NCBI GenBank assembly: GCA_014529385.2
Contig: CM043959.1
Span: 16,068,809-16,132,808 of the forward strand
Source of the DNA: Adiantum capillus-veneris
Lineage: Eukaryota > Streptophyta > Polypodiopsida > Polypodiales > Pteridaceae
Length of the DNA: 64,000 nt
Direction: 5' to 3'
The position numbers were made by a program, and so were the translations under genes. The notes beneath the pieces are model-generated. The model did no database searches. It saw only the letters and a program-made list of their open reading frames with translations, and had not been told where the DNA came from. Below, piece after piece: positions 11,682 to 27,023 of this stretch. Within the stretch, counting starts at the first letter, position 1. Every line of letters begins with the position of its first letter.

Positions 11682-11908
11682 TGTTACCATATACATGTGG
11701 TAGTGATGTGTGTGAACACACTAGGACCGCCGGGGCATTTTTTCCCTCTTTAGGAGGTTTTTTCCCCCGTGCATTGTATATACGCCCATCACTCTAGGGC
11801 TATCTATCTTTCCATTGCACACTAAGTAATACACTCTCTATTGTGTGCCTTGAGCTTCCTTCGTCTTCTCCAAGCTGTGTGTGTTTCTCTGCAACCCTAA
11901 TTCCAACA
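11682..11908 (+). repeat. Copia-1 3' LTR
   Basis: It is 227 bp and I see no differences from the 5' LTR. It is followed at once by the target duplication GCACT (11,909-11,913). Confidence 0.95.
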
Positions 11909-11913
11909 GCACT

Positions 11914-12469
11914 TTAAACATGGTATATGTTTTTTCTAAAAAAAACTTCATGGTTCGGAGTGAGGCCTGGCTTTTAGCAGCGCCCCTTGTTACTTGGATG
12001 GCTTAAGAGAAGTATATGGTAAATGATGTACAAATTAAGGGATGATTTGGAGTCCATTCACTATGATGGGTATCTAACCTAATACCAAGTTTAAACGAGC
12101 ATGAAATTTTATTAAAAAACGTAAATAAAATTTTATAAACTGCATTTGAGCTTTCATAACCGATAAACTGTTGAAAATATATGGAAAGGGGGAATTTTGA
12201 CACGGATTAGAAGGGGTGATGGCCTTCTAATGAAAATGGTACTCTTAGACTAGAAACTTTGGGATTCTTTTAAGAAAATGAGAGAAAATATATATTTTGT
12301 TTTACTTTGGACTTAGCTTGTAAAGTTTAACAAATTTTGTAAGATGGACATGGATAACAACTGGTATAGTCCACTGATACCTATAAAACACATCCAAGGC
12401 TAACTGAATTGTTGTCTTGGTTGGATGGATGTAGGTAAGGACTCTATCTTATCTTGGAAGTTTTTTTTT
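11914..12469. other. No gene recognised
   Basis: This AT-rich DNA resumes the sequence interrupted by Copia-1 and then grades into an old LTR. I see no supported coding region. Confidence 0.4.
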
Positions 12470-13786
12470 TACTTTGGAACCCAGCCCAAGCTTGAGGTGA
12501 TTGATGACTAAGGTGCTTGAGGTGCTTGTCGTGCTTGATGACTAAGATGCTTGCGGTGCTTGTCATCATGCTTGCCGACTAGGGAGCCTTAGGTGCTTGT
12601 GGGAACATTACCCAGCTTGAGGTGCTTTGTCATGCTTGTTGACTAAGGTGCTTGGGGGTAAGGTGTCCAAAAAGTCAAATCCCATCCCTACAAGAGAGGG
12701 GGCGAGCCCTAAATCTAGGGGGATGAGAGAGAACACACACACCCTCACACAAGGCAATCTTAGTACAAAAAGAAAGCAAAAGGGACACTTGTCAAGCTAC
12801 TCCTCATGTTGCCCTCATGGTGTGCCTAAAGAGCCAATCGGTTGGCCTCCCAAGGGGTCCATTGATGAATTAGTTGATTTAATTAATTGTTTTTGCATTT
12901 ATCAAGTCCTCTCTCTCAAAGGGGAAAGGGGGACACTTGTCCCAAGACTAGCATGCTTGCTTGATATGCCTCTTGCTAGGCCTGGAGGGGTCCAATGAGC
13001 TTGAAGCATGAGATACAAGGGGGGGAGGGGTCAACCGAATCAAGCTAGGGGGTTTCTTGAGGGATATACTCTGCCCCCCCCCCCCCCCCCCCCCCCCCCC
13101 ACACACACACACTCATTGTGTGTAGTGCAAAGTGCAAGAGCTCCCTCTCCTTCTCCAAGCAAGTAGAGAGGCTGAGAGCCTTCACGAACACTATTGGCTA
13201 TGGAATGCAAATCCAACCAAGAGCCATGCTTCAATGCTTAAGCTTTCCATCTTCTCCACCTTCATTACTATGCTATTATGTATGCTAGCAAGAAGAGTGA
13301 TGATAAGTGAGGAACTAATTCTTTCTCCTATGAAAGGTTTCTTCTTTCTCTTCCCTACCCTCATTCCCCACTAGATCTCTCCACCTTGGAAGGTGTTTGA
13401 GGCCTTGGGATAGTTAACGATTTCCACAAAGTTTATGTTATGCTCATGATGCATGAATCTTTCCATCTTCATTGCATCACCTAGGTCACAAGGAACACAA
13501 GTATTGTATTGTACCAAGTCTCTCTTGATAGGAGAAACTATAATACAAATGCGTATTGGAGGGGGGACGCCCCTCCACATAAATCTGGTCATCAATTGTT
13601 GTCATGTTCTCTAAACTCTCCCTCTTGCAAAATTATTGTTCATTCCAAGTTAACTAAATGCTATGTTTATGTTGCTACCATCAATTAAGTTCACCCTCTA
13701 TGCTCACAAAGTAATTTTACAAAAGTACTTTCTCTAATTTCCACTACTCTCAAAGTTAATAGACCATTTTCATTACACCAACAAGC
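12470..13786 (+). mobile_element. Family-B Gypsy LTR, partial and decayed
   Basis: It is collinear with the LTR of the Gypsy-B element at 42,510-44,367. It shares the TGCTTGAGGTGCTTGTCGTG subrepeats (12,490-12,650), the CTCTCTCTCAAAGGGGAAAGG block, the CCAACCAAGAGCCATGCTTC block and the end ...CATTTTCATTACACC. The left edge is uncertain and no internal region follows. It is either a solo LTR or a fragment. Confidence 0.75.
13074..13112. repeat. C27 homopolymer followed by (AC)6
   Basis: Twenty-seven C are followed by ACACACACACAC inside the LTR remnant. The related LTR has only a short AC run here (CACACACACACTC near 43,663), so the C run is an expansion. Confidence 0.95.
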
Positions 13787-13869
13787 CACACTGATATCAT
13801 TTCAATCATGGCTTGAACATTATGCAACACCAGAACAAAACACAAAGAAAGGTGGTTATCAAGCCATGT

Positions 13870-14276
13870 CAAGACTAGGAGTGAAAGGCCATATGGAAGA
13901 TAGACATGCTCATAACCACCCAACCTGCCTATATATAGGCCCTTGGCCCTCTGGCTCTTAGCTACATATAGCCCTTGTACCGCATGTGTATCCGGAGTTG
14001 ACCCTTGGACTTGGCCCATCCTACCTTAGGCCTGACATTACTACACCCTTGGAGAAGCATTTTTGTCCTTGAAAACAAGAGTGGTGATTGTTCATGGTGT
14101 GCATATACCTAGTGTGCATGCATATATACAGCCAAGTCCAAGGGTCAACTCCGGATACACATGCGGTACAAGGGCTATATGTAGCTAAGAGCCAGAGGGC
14201 CAGGGGCCTATATATAGGCAGGTTGGGTGGTTATGAGCATGTCTATCTTCCATATGGCCTTTCACTCCTAGTCTTG
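13870..14276. repeat. Long inverted repeat: two 146-bp arms, 115-bp spacer
   Basis: The arm at 13,870-14,015 is the reverse complement of 14,131-14,276. I noticed one mismatch (AAGGGCC against AGGGGCC). The spacer is 14,016-14,130. Each arm holds CTATATATAGGC, itself palindromic and TATA-like. A transcript through it would fold into an almost perfect hairpin. It is probably two head-to-head copies of a small repeat or promoter piece. The mirrored ORFs across it are by-products. Confidence 0.9.
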
Positions 14277-17367
<3,091 letters not shown>

Positions 17368-17372
17368 TTCGT

Positions 17373-18298
17373 TGTTAGCAGCTGGACACACCCAATGGAG
17401 ATGATTGCTCGACATGATATTATTTTTGTAATTATTCTTCAATTGAGAAAAACCGTCATTTCACCTTTGTAAATAGTGGGGCTTGCAGAAGCTTCCAGAT
17501 TGTATCGCATTTTTGACATTTAGACTGAGTGAATGGTTAAATTGGAACATTAGGGTTTGAGATTGTAAGGTATTTATACCACTTTTGACCTTAATGAAAA
17601 AACCTTTGTCATTTTTAAAAAGTTATGTCTGTGTGAGTGAGCGTACTCTGTGTACAAGAGAGAGCGAGATTTTTATCTTGACGCTACGCACACACCGGTG
17701 GTCAAAATCGAGTGCGGAGAAGTGCAGTGCGTTGCCCCCAAAGAGAGTTACGTGCCAATACCTACATTGCAGGTGTACGATCTGGCTTTGCGAACTCGAC
17801 CCACAAGCTACATCTGGTGATTCGGTGAGCATACGTTGTCTGTTTTCGCATTTCAGCATGTCCACGCATTTGCATTGAGTAGAGCTACACATTAGGCACT
17901 TTAGTTTTTGGAAACGATGACCTGTAAATTTTGACTAGACATCCTACGTGATTTTGCACCAGGTGTTCAGGGTTGGGGTTTTGGTTCATGGACCTTAGGG
18001 AGAGAGACCTATTGGTGTTAATATGGTTTCCTTCAAGTTCTGTGGCATTTCGAGAATGTTTGATGGATATTTGGCTCTTGAAAGCGTTGTAGGAAATGTC
18101 CTCTTATGCACTCCTAAAGGCTGTAGCTTGGACATTAGGAAGAGACCTCTGTAGGAAGTAGTCAAGAGTTGGTCGAGTGTAGGTTGACACCCTATGCTTG
18201 CTTCCACGCGCCTGCAGGTCGAGCTTCGTCCTTAGCTGACAAATCTTGTTAGGTGAGTTCTTGCTGTGCTGACGTCCATCACGGTGTATCCGCCAACA
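17373..18298 (+). repeat. Giant Gypsy 5' LTR
   Basis: It is 926 bp, TGTTAGCAG...CCGCCAACA. It holds a half-site of the element's palindrome (AGACATCCTACGTG, 17,937-17,950). A TATA-like GTATTTATACC lies near 17,570, and GTGAGTGAGCGTACTCTGTG near 17,632. Confidence 0.9.
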
Positions 18299-18319
18299 TT
18301 GGCGTCGCTGCCGAGGATG
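18299..18319 (+). other. Giant Gypsy primer binding site
   Basis: TTGGCGTCGCTGCCGAGGA directly follows the LTR. It closely resembles the TGGCGCCGTTGCCGGGGA site used by many plant Tat/Athila-type Gypsy elements. Confidence 0.8.
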
Positions 18320-18834
18320 AAAACCCTAGGTAGGTGACCGAGACTAGTCCTTGAGGATAGGGATTCTCTGGCTTGCTAGAGTCTTGTTTTACATTTAGAT
18401 AGGATCAAAGGGTGGAGGACTCTCTAGGTCTTAGGAGGAGTCTAGGGAGCGAGTGTTTGGCCTAGATCCTTCGACTTAGGTAGACTTAGATAGTTTTAGG
18501 TATTAGTTGAGTTGTGGTGTAGAGAGTAGGATTTGGAGTGGTAGAGGCGGTGCAAGGATGGCTTGAGAGTTTGGAGAGGCCAGGAAGCAACCGAGACACC
18601 AATATCACCATCTCACATGATGAGTAGGAGTAGGGTAAGTAGGACATCATGATTTATGATCTGGAGCACTTCATGCATGTTATATTTGCTGTTAGGCTCA
18701 TCACAAGGTTGTAAAAGACGGAAAAGAGTGTTTAGAAGCTGAAGTGAAGTTCAAAAGTTTCTGTGAGTATTTCTGAGAGAGCTGCAGAGCATAAGGAGTA
18801 CTTCTGTTAGAAAACAATTAAATTTTAAGCCAGG

Positions 18835-18858
18835 AGACATCCTACGCGTAGGATGTCT
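18835..18858. repeat. Leader palindrome copy 1
   Basis: AGACATCCTACG is followed by its exact reverse complement. It lies in the untranslated leader about 540 bp after the primer site. Confidence 0.97.
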
Positions 18859-19278
18859 ACAGGGTGTTCTGGTGGGAATTCTGAAAATCTGAGTTGACCA
18901 ATGTGTTTAGAAGGTAGGTTTTACCCTATGTTCACCTGAAAAGTGGAAGTTTGACCATATCTTGACAGGATAAGGCCAGATAGAAAGAAAATTGCCAGAC
19001 ATCTTACCCAAATTGTGCCAAGGCATTATTTTAAGACCAAAACCATAGGATGGCTGCATGAGCATGATCTGCATGATTTATTGAGTGCTTGAGGAAGGTT
19101 TCATCTCAATTGGGTGAGAAAATTGGGTTTTAAGCAGACTTTAGAATCTTTGACTGAAAAGGGCTAGGATAGCTGAAATTGGGGTCTTTTAAAATCCAAA
19201 CTAAAATCTAAGCATAGCACTGGGTTTCTGACATCAAGGGGAAGCTGTGGCTCAAGTTTGGGGTCAAACAGATCATAT

Positions 19279-19302
19279 AGACATCCTACGCGTAGGATGT
19301 GT
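19279..19302. repeat. Leader palindrome copy 2
   Basis: AGACATCCTACGCGTAGGAT continues TGTG, so the last outer bases are imperfect. It lies 444 bp after copy 1 and about 100 bp before the gag frame. Confidence 0.93.
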
Positions 19303-19402
19303 TCTGTGTGATTTAGCACTCCAAATTCAACTTTGAGCATACCAAAGTGATCATCACTACCAAAGGCCAGAGGAGGTATATCGAGTAGGACGAGGAGAAC
19401 CA

Positions 19403-20620
19403 ATGATGAGATTTGTAGACCATTGTAGAATTAGACCGTCTCAGGTGCAAAAATGGGTAAACAAGAAATACACGGGAAACAGAGATCCTAGGGATCATGT
19501 AGCAGCCTTTGTGCGTGTAATTAGAGCTGAAGAGGTGTTAGACTTCCCTACCCAATTTGCAGGGTTTGGACTGACCCTAGAGGAGGATGCTGCTACTTGG
19601 TTTGACTATGTGGAGTGTAGAGACTTTGAGTCTATGGAGGAGGTGTTTGACAAGTTTATTGAGGAATTCTCACAAAGGGGGATAGCACATAATATAGTCT
19701 CACAAATCCATAAATTCAAATAGAAAGAAGGGGAATCTGTGCGAAAGGCAGCCCTACGACTAAAAAGATATGTTAAGTTCTGCCTTGTGGAAGAACTGCC
19801 AACTCAGTCCAGACTTATGCTTATATTTATTCAAGGACTAAGGAACATAGATCTCCAGAAGGACTTACATATGAAGAGGAGCACGACGTTAAATGAGTAA
19901 ACTAAGGAGGCTCTTTACCTTGTAGACAATTGTGCAGTCTACAAGGAGGGTGAATTCAAGGATCTTGATGATGATTCATCCTCACAACAAACTGAAAGCA
20001 AGTCCCCTAAGACAGCACCAAAAGGAGAAGTAGCTGTAAGCCAGGAACAACTTGTAGAGGAAGTGCTAAAAAAGATTAACCTGTATGCCAAACCTCAAGC
20101 TAAACAACCAAAGTGGTGTGCTATTGAACAAAAATGGACAAACCATGTGACGGAGGAATGTTATTATAACAAGGGATATGTGAGAGAACGACCTTATGCT
20201 CCCCAGGCTCAGGTAGCATCTCCTCAACTTCCACCGATGCCTAGGTATCAAGCAGGCAACCTACCAGGACTTGTAGGTGTAGAAAGACCACAACCACCCC
20301 TACCAAAAAATCTAGAAAGGCGCGTATGAAAGCCAGGAGAGAACGAGAGCAAACGGCTCTATCCGAGGAGTTAAAACACACAAAGGATAGATTAGAGCGG
20401 TTAGAGGATCTAACTAGTCTAAGCTCACACACTGCGGCAACCATAGCACCCAAGGAAATAGCAGAACCCAAAAGTGTAGGATCAGTAGGATCAATGTTGG
20501 CAGAAAAGGTAAATGAGCAGTTAGAGGCACTTTTAAAAGCATACGAAGCCAGACTCAAAAACAACCAAACCCAAGAGAAAAGATGGGAAACTTATCCATA
20601 TGCCGAAATAGAAAAATAGA
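19403..20620 (+). pseudogene. Giant Gypsy gag (fossil)
   Basis: The gag core reads WVNKKYTGNRDPRDHVAAFV and later LTLEEDAATWFDYVE, the typical plant Ty3 retrotransposon gag pattern. It is followed by the QRG...VSQIHKFK section. A degenerate zinc-binding segment (PKWCAIEQKWTNHVTEECYY) lies near 20,100, and a charged coiled-coil-like part near 20,330-20,600. The region is broken in several places. Confidence 0.8.
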
Positions 20621-20622
20621 GG

Positions 20623-23600
20623 TTGAAAACGTGTCGAAAGATGATTGAAACAGCCCAATCTTTGATAGAAAACCCGCTTGGTAAACCATCAAGTTGGCAC
20701 AAAGTACTAGCTCCAACCCCTATCACACCAACTTTAGGAAAACAAGTAGACACGAAGGAGAGACTCACGACTGCCTCTGAGTCTAGGAGAGAACCTATCA
20801 TAGTGCCAAATACAACAGATGAGACAATTGATGGTTTCCAGCCTAAAACATTGGTAGAAATGGGTAAGGATTGTAATGGTCTAGATGACCTGTGGAAGCA
20901 AATCCATGATGCCAACGAAGCTAACAGGGTGAGTTACCAAATGAATAGCCCGAGAAAAGAGAAAAATGAGATCTTACCTCCCATCGAAGAATTTGAGGCA
21001 AGATCACAAATGAACTTTGATATGCAATCACAAGGGGGAGACCAGGGATCAATTAGTTCGGGGCATAGCAAACCAGACTTGCTAAAAACTCTACCCTCTT
21101 ACCTAGGGGAGTATGAAGCCAAGTCTGAGGTGAGAGCAATCCCATCTCAAAGACTTTCTTTTAGCAGAGTGATGGATTCACAAGGGTGTATTGAGTTATT
21201 GTCCACCCCTGTGGCATGCACAATCACTTTAGCCGAAATCCTAAGGCTACGGCCAAACATGTGGACCACCGTAGGCAAATGTTTAGAAAAATTTGGAGTA
21301 AAAGACCCCACCTCGAAGCTTCAAGAAGGGATCAGAGAATTGGACAAGCCTCAACTCAACACTAGGCCAGTTCCTTTAAACAAGGTTGGAGAATATTGTG
21401 AGGGAGAAGATGGAAATACCACGCTACCAGTAGAATTCCAAGGAGTAGTTTCCAAAGCTATTCTTGACAGTGGAGCAGGAGTCGCTATCGCCACTAAGGA
21501 AATCTGGAAAAAATAGGGAAAACCGGCTTTGACAGCTACCATAATGAAATTGCAACTGGCAAATGGGTTCATGGAAAATCCTTTAGGACTTTTAGAAAAA
21601 GTAATTGTCACCTCGTGCGGAATCGAGTATGAGCATACATTTGCAATAGTCGATTTTGATAAAAAGAACCATTACGAGATCATCTTGGGAAGACCATTCA
21701 TGAGACAATTAAAGATGGTCCAGGATTGGGGTTATGACCACATATACCTCAGACATGGCAAGACTACAACCAAAATACACCTAAAAGACCATAGTTACAA
21801 AGATGTGAACGAGACACCAGTGGAAGAGTTTGATTCAACTACATTGGCAGGGTCCGAACTCCCAGCATGGTTAGGGCAAAAAAAAAAGCTATGGATGTGT
21901 GGAGCTTCACATTGCGGGAGCTTAAAAAGAGAGGAATGCGTCTTAGAAAGAGCTATTGAGGACAAGGATTATATTCCGGAACCTTTTTCCGAGGATGCCT
22001 GAGAACCTCTGGAATGGGAACACGTACTAGCAACATTGGATGTCTGTACCATTACAGATAGCCCAACGACCACATTTTGCGATAAGGACATCTATGATGT
22101 GCTACCCTATTACATGGTAAGCCTTATACTAGCAAAAGATGAGAATGTAGAACCACCATAACAAGAAGAGTTTTATAACTCCTCTAAGCATCTGGAGGTA
22201 AATAACGATGCAGATAATGAGTGTTCAGACACCTCAAGTGAGCGTGGGGAGAAAACAACGAATATAAAGTTTTATGATTTTGCCAATCAACACCCTACAC
22301 GCCAGGAACGCTATAGAAAAAAAAGAGCAAAAAACAAAATTAGAGAGAACCTGATGCCCAGGATAAAAGATAAAACTCACTATCTAATGCTTGTCAAAGC
22401 AAAGGATTGTGTAAAAGACCAAATATCAGGAAGATTCTCAAAAGTTCGAAGGGAAGGAACGCAAGAGGAAATAAAACAAGCACGGAAGACTAAAACAGAA
22501 ACAAAATAAAAAAAATCTCAACACTCAAAACAGGAAAAAACAAAAGACCCAGGGTGGACCAAAAAGGAGCGTAAAAAGAAATACCAAGAACTAAAACGGT
22601 CGTTACGAGAGGTATGGACTACTGAGGGAGAAAGTGATGATAAGGAGGAGTCAAAAAAAGGAAACATGAATATACCATCCACTATCAAAAATTCACCATC
22701 CAGGACAGAAAAATCATAATGACACCACTAGTCAGGGAAAGAATAAACCAAGAATCTTACGATGGGCCGAAAAATGCAAAACGGATAGACCTCGCTGTGC
22801 CAGGCGAAATGCCTCAACCGATCTATATCGCTACTGATTTAGAGCCTGAAGAAGAAGAACTGTTAACACAACTTCTCAAGAAGTATAAAGATGTGTTTGC
22901 ATGGTCCTACAAAGACCACAAAGGAGTTGATCCATCGATATGCCAACATACAATTCCGTTGAAATCAGATGCCAAACCTAGCAAACAACGTCCTTACACA
23001 TATAATGACACATTTGCTAAACGAATCAAAGAGGAGATTGACAAGCTGATGGATGTTGAATTCATCTATGAAATCGAGCATAAAAATTGGGTGTCACCCA
23101 TTGTGGTTGTCCCCAAAAAGAATAGAAAGCTGTGTGTGTGTGAACCTCAAAAAAGTAAACGCAGCCACAATAAGGGATAATTATCCCTTGCCGATCACAG
23201 AACATGTACTTGAGAGGGTGGCTGGGAAACGGGCTTATTCCTTTCTAGATGGGTTTTCAGGGTATAACCAACTGGAAATTGTAGTAGAGGATCAACACAA
23301 AACAACGTTTGCCACAGAATGGGGAATATATGCGTATAGAGTTATGCCTTTTGGCTTAACCAATGCCCCAACTACCTTTCAAAGGTTAATGACTCATGCG
23401 TTCAAAGAATACCTGAGAATATTCTTAGAAATATATATGGATGATCTCTGTGTACACTCTCTTCTACGAGAAGAACATATCGACCATTTACAAAAGGTAT
23501 TTGAGAAATGCAAAACATATAGAATCTGTCTTAACACGGAAAAGTGCATTTTTATGGTTAGGCAAGGCCGCATCTTAGGACATATTGTCTCAAGAAATGG

Positions 23601-26162
23601 CATAACCATTGACCTAGACAAAATCAGAGTCATAGTAGACTTACCCAAGTCTACTAATGCCAAACAAGTACAATCCTTCATGGGACACTGCTGATATTAT
23701 CGAAGATTCATATATATGTATGCAGTCATTGCACAACCTCTGTATTGCTTATTAGTCAGTTTCAACTGGACTGAGGAGTGTGAAACTTCATTCCAAAAGC
23801 TTAAGGAAAACCTTGTATCAACACCTGTACTTAAAGCACCAGATTGGGAAAATATATTCATGGTCACATTGATGCATTTGCATATGCAATTGGGAGTATT
23901 CTGGCTCAACCTGGAGACGGAACAATGGATTTCCTAGTTTGTTATGCAAGCAGACAGCTAAATAGTGCAGAAAAGAACTACACAACCACTGAAAGAGAAG
24001 GATTAGGAATGATTTATGCTATAAAGAAATTTCGGCATTATTTTCTCACAAACAAATTTGTGTTCTTCACAGATCATCAAGCTCTTTTATATCTAGTAAA
24101 TAAACCATGCAATACTGGGAGAATTGTACGCTGGTTTAATATATTTCTAGAGTTTGATTTCACAGTGGTGGTCAAAAAGGGTAAAACTCATCTACAGGCG
24201 GATCATCTTTCAAGGCTGCAAAACGGGGAAGCTCCTGAAGGAGTAGATGATGACATACCTGATGCTTATCTTTTCAATATTGAAATGATACCCAAATGGT
24301 CTCAAGAAATTGTTAGCTTTCCTTTCTTTGGAGGTATATTTGATAACAAGGAAGACAGATCCAAACAACAAACAATTCGACAAACAAAAAACTTCCAGTT
24401 GATTGCAAGATGACTGTATCATCTAGGCTTGGACCAACTTCTACGATTATGTATAGATCCTGAGGAATTCGAGTGTTATCTTGAAGAAGCACACGTCCAG
24501 GAATGTGCATTTTATTGTTCAACAATGAAAACACACCAAAGACTGAAACAATTAGGGGTTTATTGGCCAACTATGTATGCTGACACACATGCTTATGTTA
24601 ACAATTGTACTATATGTAGTGCCAAACGACCGGTGGATCACGCGACATTGTTTCAGGTAAACATTGCACCTGCATGGAGTCAATATATCATTGATTTCTT
24701 AACAACAAGGACATTTCCTGAAAACATAACAAAAGCGCGAAAAAGGGCTATAGAGCTGGAGACTCGCGATTTTAATTTAATTGGGAATCAACTCTATAAG
24801 CGAGGAAAGGACAATCAACTTAGAATCTGTGCAAGTGAAAGCGAATACATGCTGATTCTAGAACACACACATGGAGGAATAAGTGGAAGCCATTTTTCAG
24901 TCGATAAGACAGCAAAAATTGTAGGAATATGGTGGCCTACATTGCATATGGATGCTGAGGAATTTGTAAAGCGTTGTGACGCATGTCAGCGCACCAAGGT
25001 GCCGATAAAGAGAGATGAGATGCCACTATGGCCAATGATGGGAGCAAGGGCATTTGCAAAATGGGGCATTGATTTTGTGGGTCTATTTCACCCCCTGCAT
25101 ATCGCACCCATACCCAATATATCATTGTGGCTACGGACTATCTCACAAAATGGGCGGAAGCCAAGGCAACACAAAAAGCAGACGCAAGAACCACTTCACA
25201 ATTTTTGTATGAGAATGTCTTTGTACGATACGGATTACCAATAGAAATTGTCAGTGATCGATGATCGAGGAACACATTTTCTTAATGAAGTCATTGAATA
25301 TCTGCTAGAGGAATTCATGGTCATACATAGAAAATCTGCTCCATATCATCCACAGGCAAATGGACAAGCTAAGGCCACAAATAAAACACTATGCACTGTT
25401 CTGACTAAAATAGTATCAGAGTCAAGGACAGACTCTGATCAGCAGTTACACTCAACACTATGGGCATACAGGGTAGCTTACAAAACATCAATCGGAATGA
25501 CACCGTACAACATGGTGTTTGGTCTAAACGCTATATTACCCATAGAGTTTTTAGTTCCAACTCTACGAGTAGCAAAACGTTTGGAATGGACAGGGCATGA
25601 GCTCTCTTCAATAATAGACGATCTTGAAAGGCTAGATGAGATTCGATTGAGAGCTGTAGCTTTGATCTATGCTAAAAAAGTCCCAAAGAGAATTCTCAGT
25701 AACAACTTAAATGCGACTCGCATTTGGATCCCAAAACCAAAGAAACAGGAACTCCCTTCAGTACAAGCAACATCGGCATGCAAACACACACTACATATGA
25801 AACCGGCAAACCGATCTATGTGGATGCCGTTCAGTAGCACAACAATGACGACTAGGAACGTGGCCATAAACCTCCAAAACAAAGCTACAAATGAAAGAAA
25901 AAGAGACAAAGACTATGACCAATTCCGCCACGACAATTCTCTCCAAGGAGACAACCATGGCCATATCCACAGTAGTGGCAAACCAAGCGACTTTTGCAAG
26001 AAAGACGATCAAACAGAGAGCTGTAGAGTCACAAATTTTACTTGCAAAGAAAATCCGCCAACCAAATCAACAACAAACAGGAAACCTCGACGGCGAATGC
26101 CAATAAGAATTTTGCCTATTCCCTCCTCTTGCACAACATTGATGTTTCCATGCATTGACTGA
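20623..26162 (+). pseudogene. Giant Gypsy pol: PR-RT-RH-INT (fossil)
   Basis: The order of parts is as follows. An aspartic protease has LDSGAGVAIA near 21,465 and ILGRPFMRQ near 21,690. A lysine-rich linker occupies about 22,200-22,700. RT has VSPIVVVPKK near 23,090, FLDGFSGYNQ near 23,245, MPFGLTNAP near 23,345 and YMDD near 23,435. RNase H runs about 23,860-24,250 (LNSAEKNYTTTERE, FFTDHQALLYLV, ADHLSR). Integrase starts with the H/C zinc segment near 24,870-25,000 (HTHGGISGSH, CDACQRTK), followed by a core near 25,040-25,560 (FAKWGIDFVG, DRGTHFLNEV, YHPQANGQAK). This order (integrase last) defines Ty3/Gypsy. Many breaks are present. Confidence 0.85.
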
Positions 26163-26269
26163 GTATGCATCATATAGGGCCACATTACGCAGCCGAGCAT
26201 TAGCACAATTTTTAACCCATGCACGGCACATACACCGAGGCGATACCTTGTCATCCGGGAGGACTCCGG

Positions 26270-26284
26270 CTAGGAGGGGGGGAG
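26270..26284 (+). other. Internal PPT-like tract
   Basis: CTAGGAGGGGGGGAG here is identical to the 15 bases directly before the 3' LTR (38,033-38,047). It lies shortly after the integrase region and before the nested Copia-2. It may be a former PPT or a central PPT. Confidence 0.75.
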
Positions 26285-26345
26285 GCATTCTCAAATGCGG
26301 ACCCAATTGTAAAAAGGACATGTTTTTTGACTATTTTAGAGGGTT

Positions 26346-26624
26346 TGTAGACATGTAGTAGTGTTAGTGTGTATACGCGCTTCACCAGGGGCACTTTTCT
26401 CCCACTGGGTTTTCCCCCCTGGACATCTGGTGTGAAAGGACACCTTATCTCTTAGGGTCTCATATAAGCTTTGTAGCTCTGAGTTTGTATATACTCTATT
26501 ATTCTAATACAGAGAGATAGACTACAGAGATCTCGTACGCAAGCTTTGTGTCTTCTCCTTCTCCATCTTCTTCCTACTTTGAGTTGCTATCTTCCTTCTG
26601 TTTCCTATTTCATCATCTTCAACA
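26346..26624 (+). repeat. Copia-2 5' LTR
   Basis: It runs from TGTAGACATGTAGTAG to ATCTTCAACA. A TATA-like TTGTATATACTC lies near 26,485. The Met-tRNA primer site TTGGTATCAGAGC follows at 26,626-26,638. Confidence 0.93.
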
Positions 26625-27023
26625 ATTGGTATCAGAGCAAGGTGATTTCCAGAGCCTCTACTTGTGTTTTCGCGTCCACGCACGCAATCGCAATTTTCAG
26701 GCAGTTTTCGAAAAAATTTGCTCGTTGGAGCATCCTCGACGTTCCGGGAGTATTCTGAGTAGGTGACCTGCATTTTACCCCCCTTTTGAAGTCGTTCGAG
26801 CCCTCAGAATTTTGTTCTGAGCAGCGTAGCAGAAGTTACTTTTCGGAGGCGTTTAGAGCAAGAAGGTGTGCTTTTTGACAGATTTTCTTCAGGTAAACAG
26901 TTCTTTTGGGAAGCAGCTTGTCTTAGCTTTGTGCTGAGATTTTTTGTAGATTTTTTCTTACATTGGAGAGGAGATTTGTGAATCTCTTGGAGGTTCTTTT
27001 GCTCTCTTGTGTGCATCCACAGT

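Larger units (their letters stand above)
6822..11908 (+). mobile_element. Copia-1: intact-looking Ty1/Copia LTR retrotransposon, 5,087 bp
   Basis: The 227-bp LTRs at 6,822-7,048 and 11,682-11,908 (TGTTACC...CCAACA) look identical on reading base by base. The target duplication GCACT lies at 6,817-6,821 and 11,909-11,913. A Met-tRNA primer binding site and a polypurine tract are in place, and one long open frame spans gag-pol. Identical LTRs mean a very recent insertion. The element looks whole. Confidence 0.95.

Noticed and set aside
26161-26345. A Gypsy 3' LTR starting after the PPT-like tract at 26,270
   Set aside because: No matching LTR sequence follows. The true LTR begins at 38,048 after the second identical tract.
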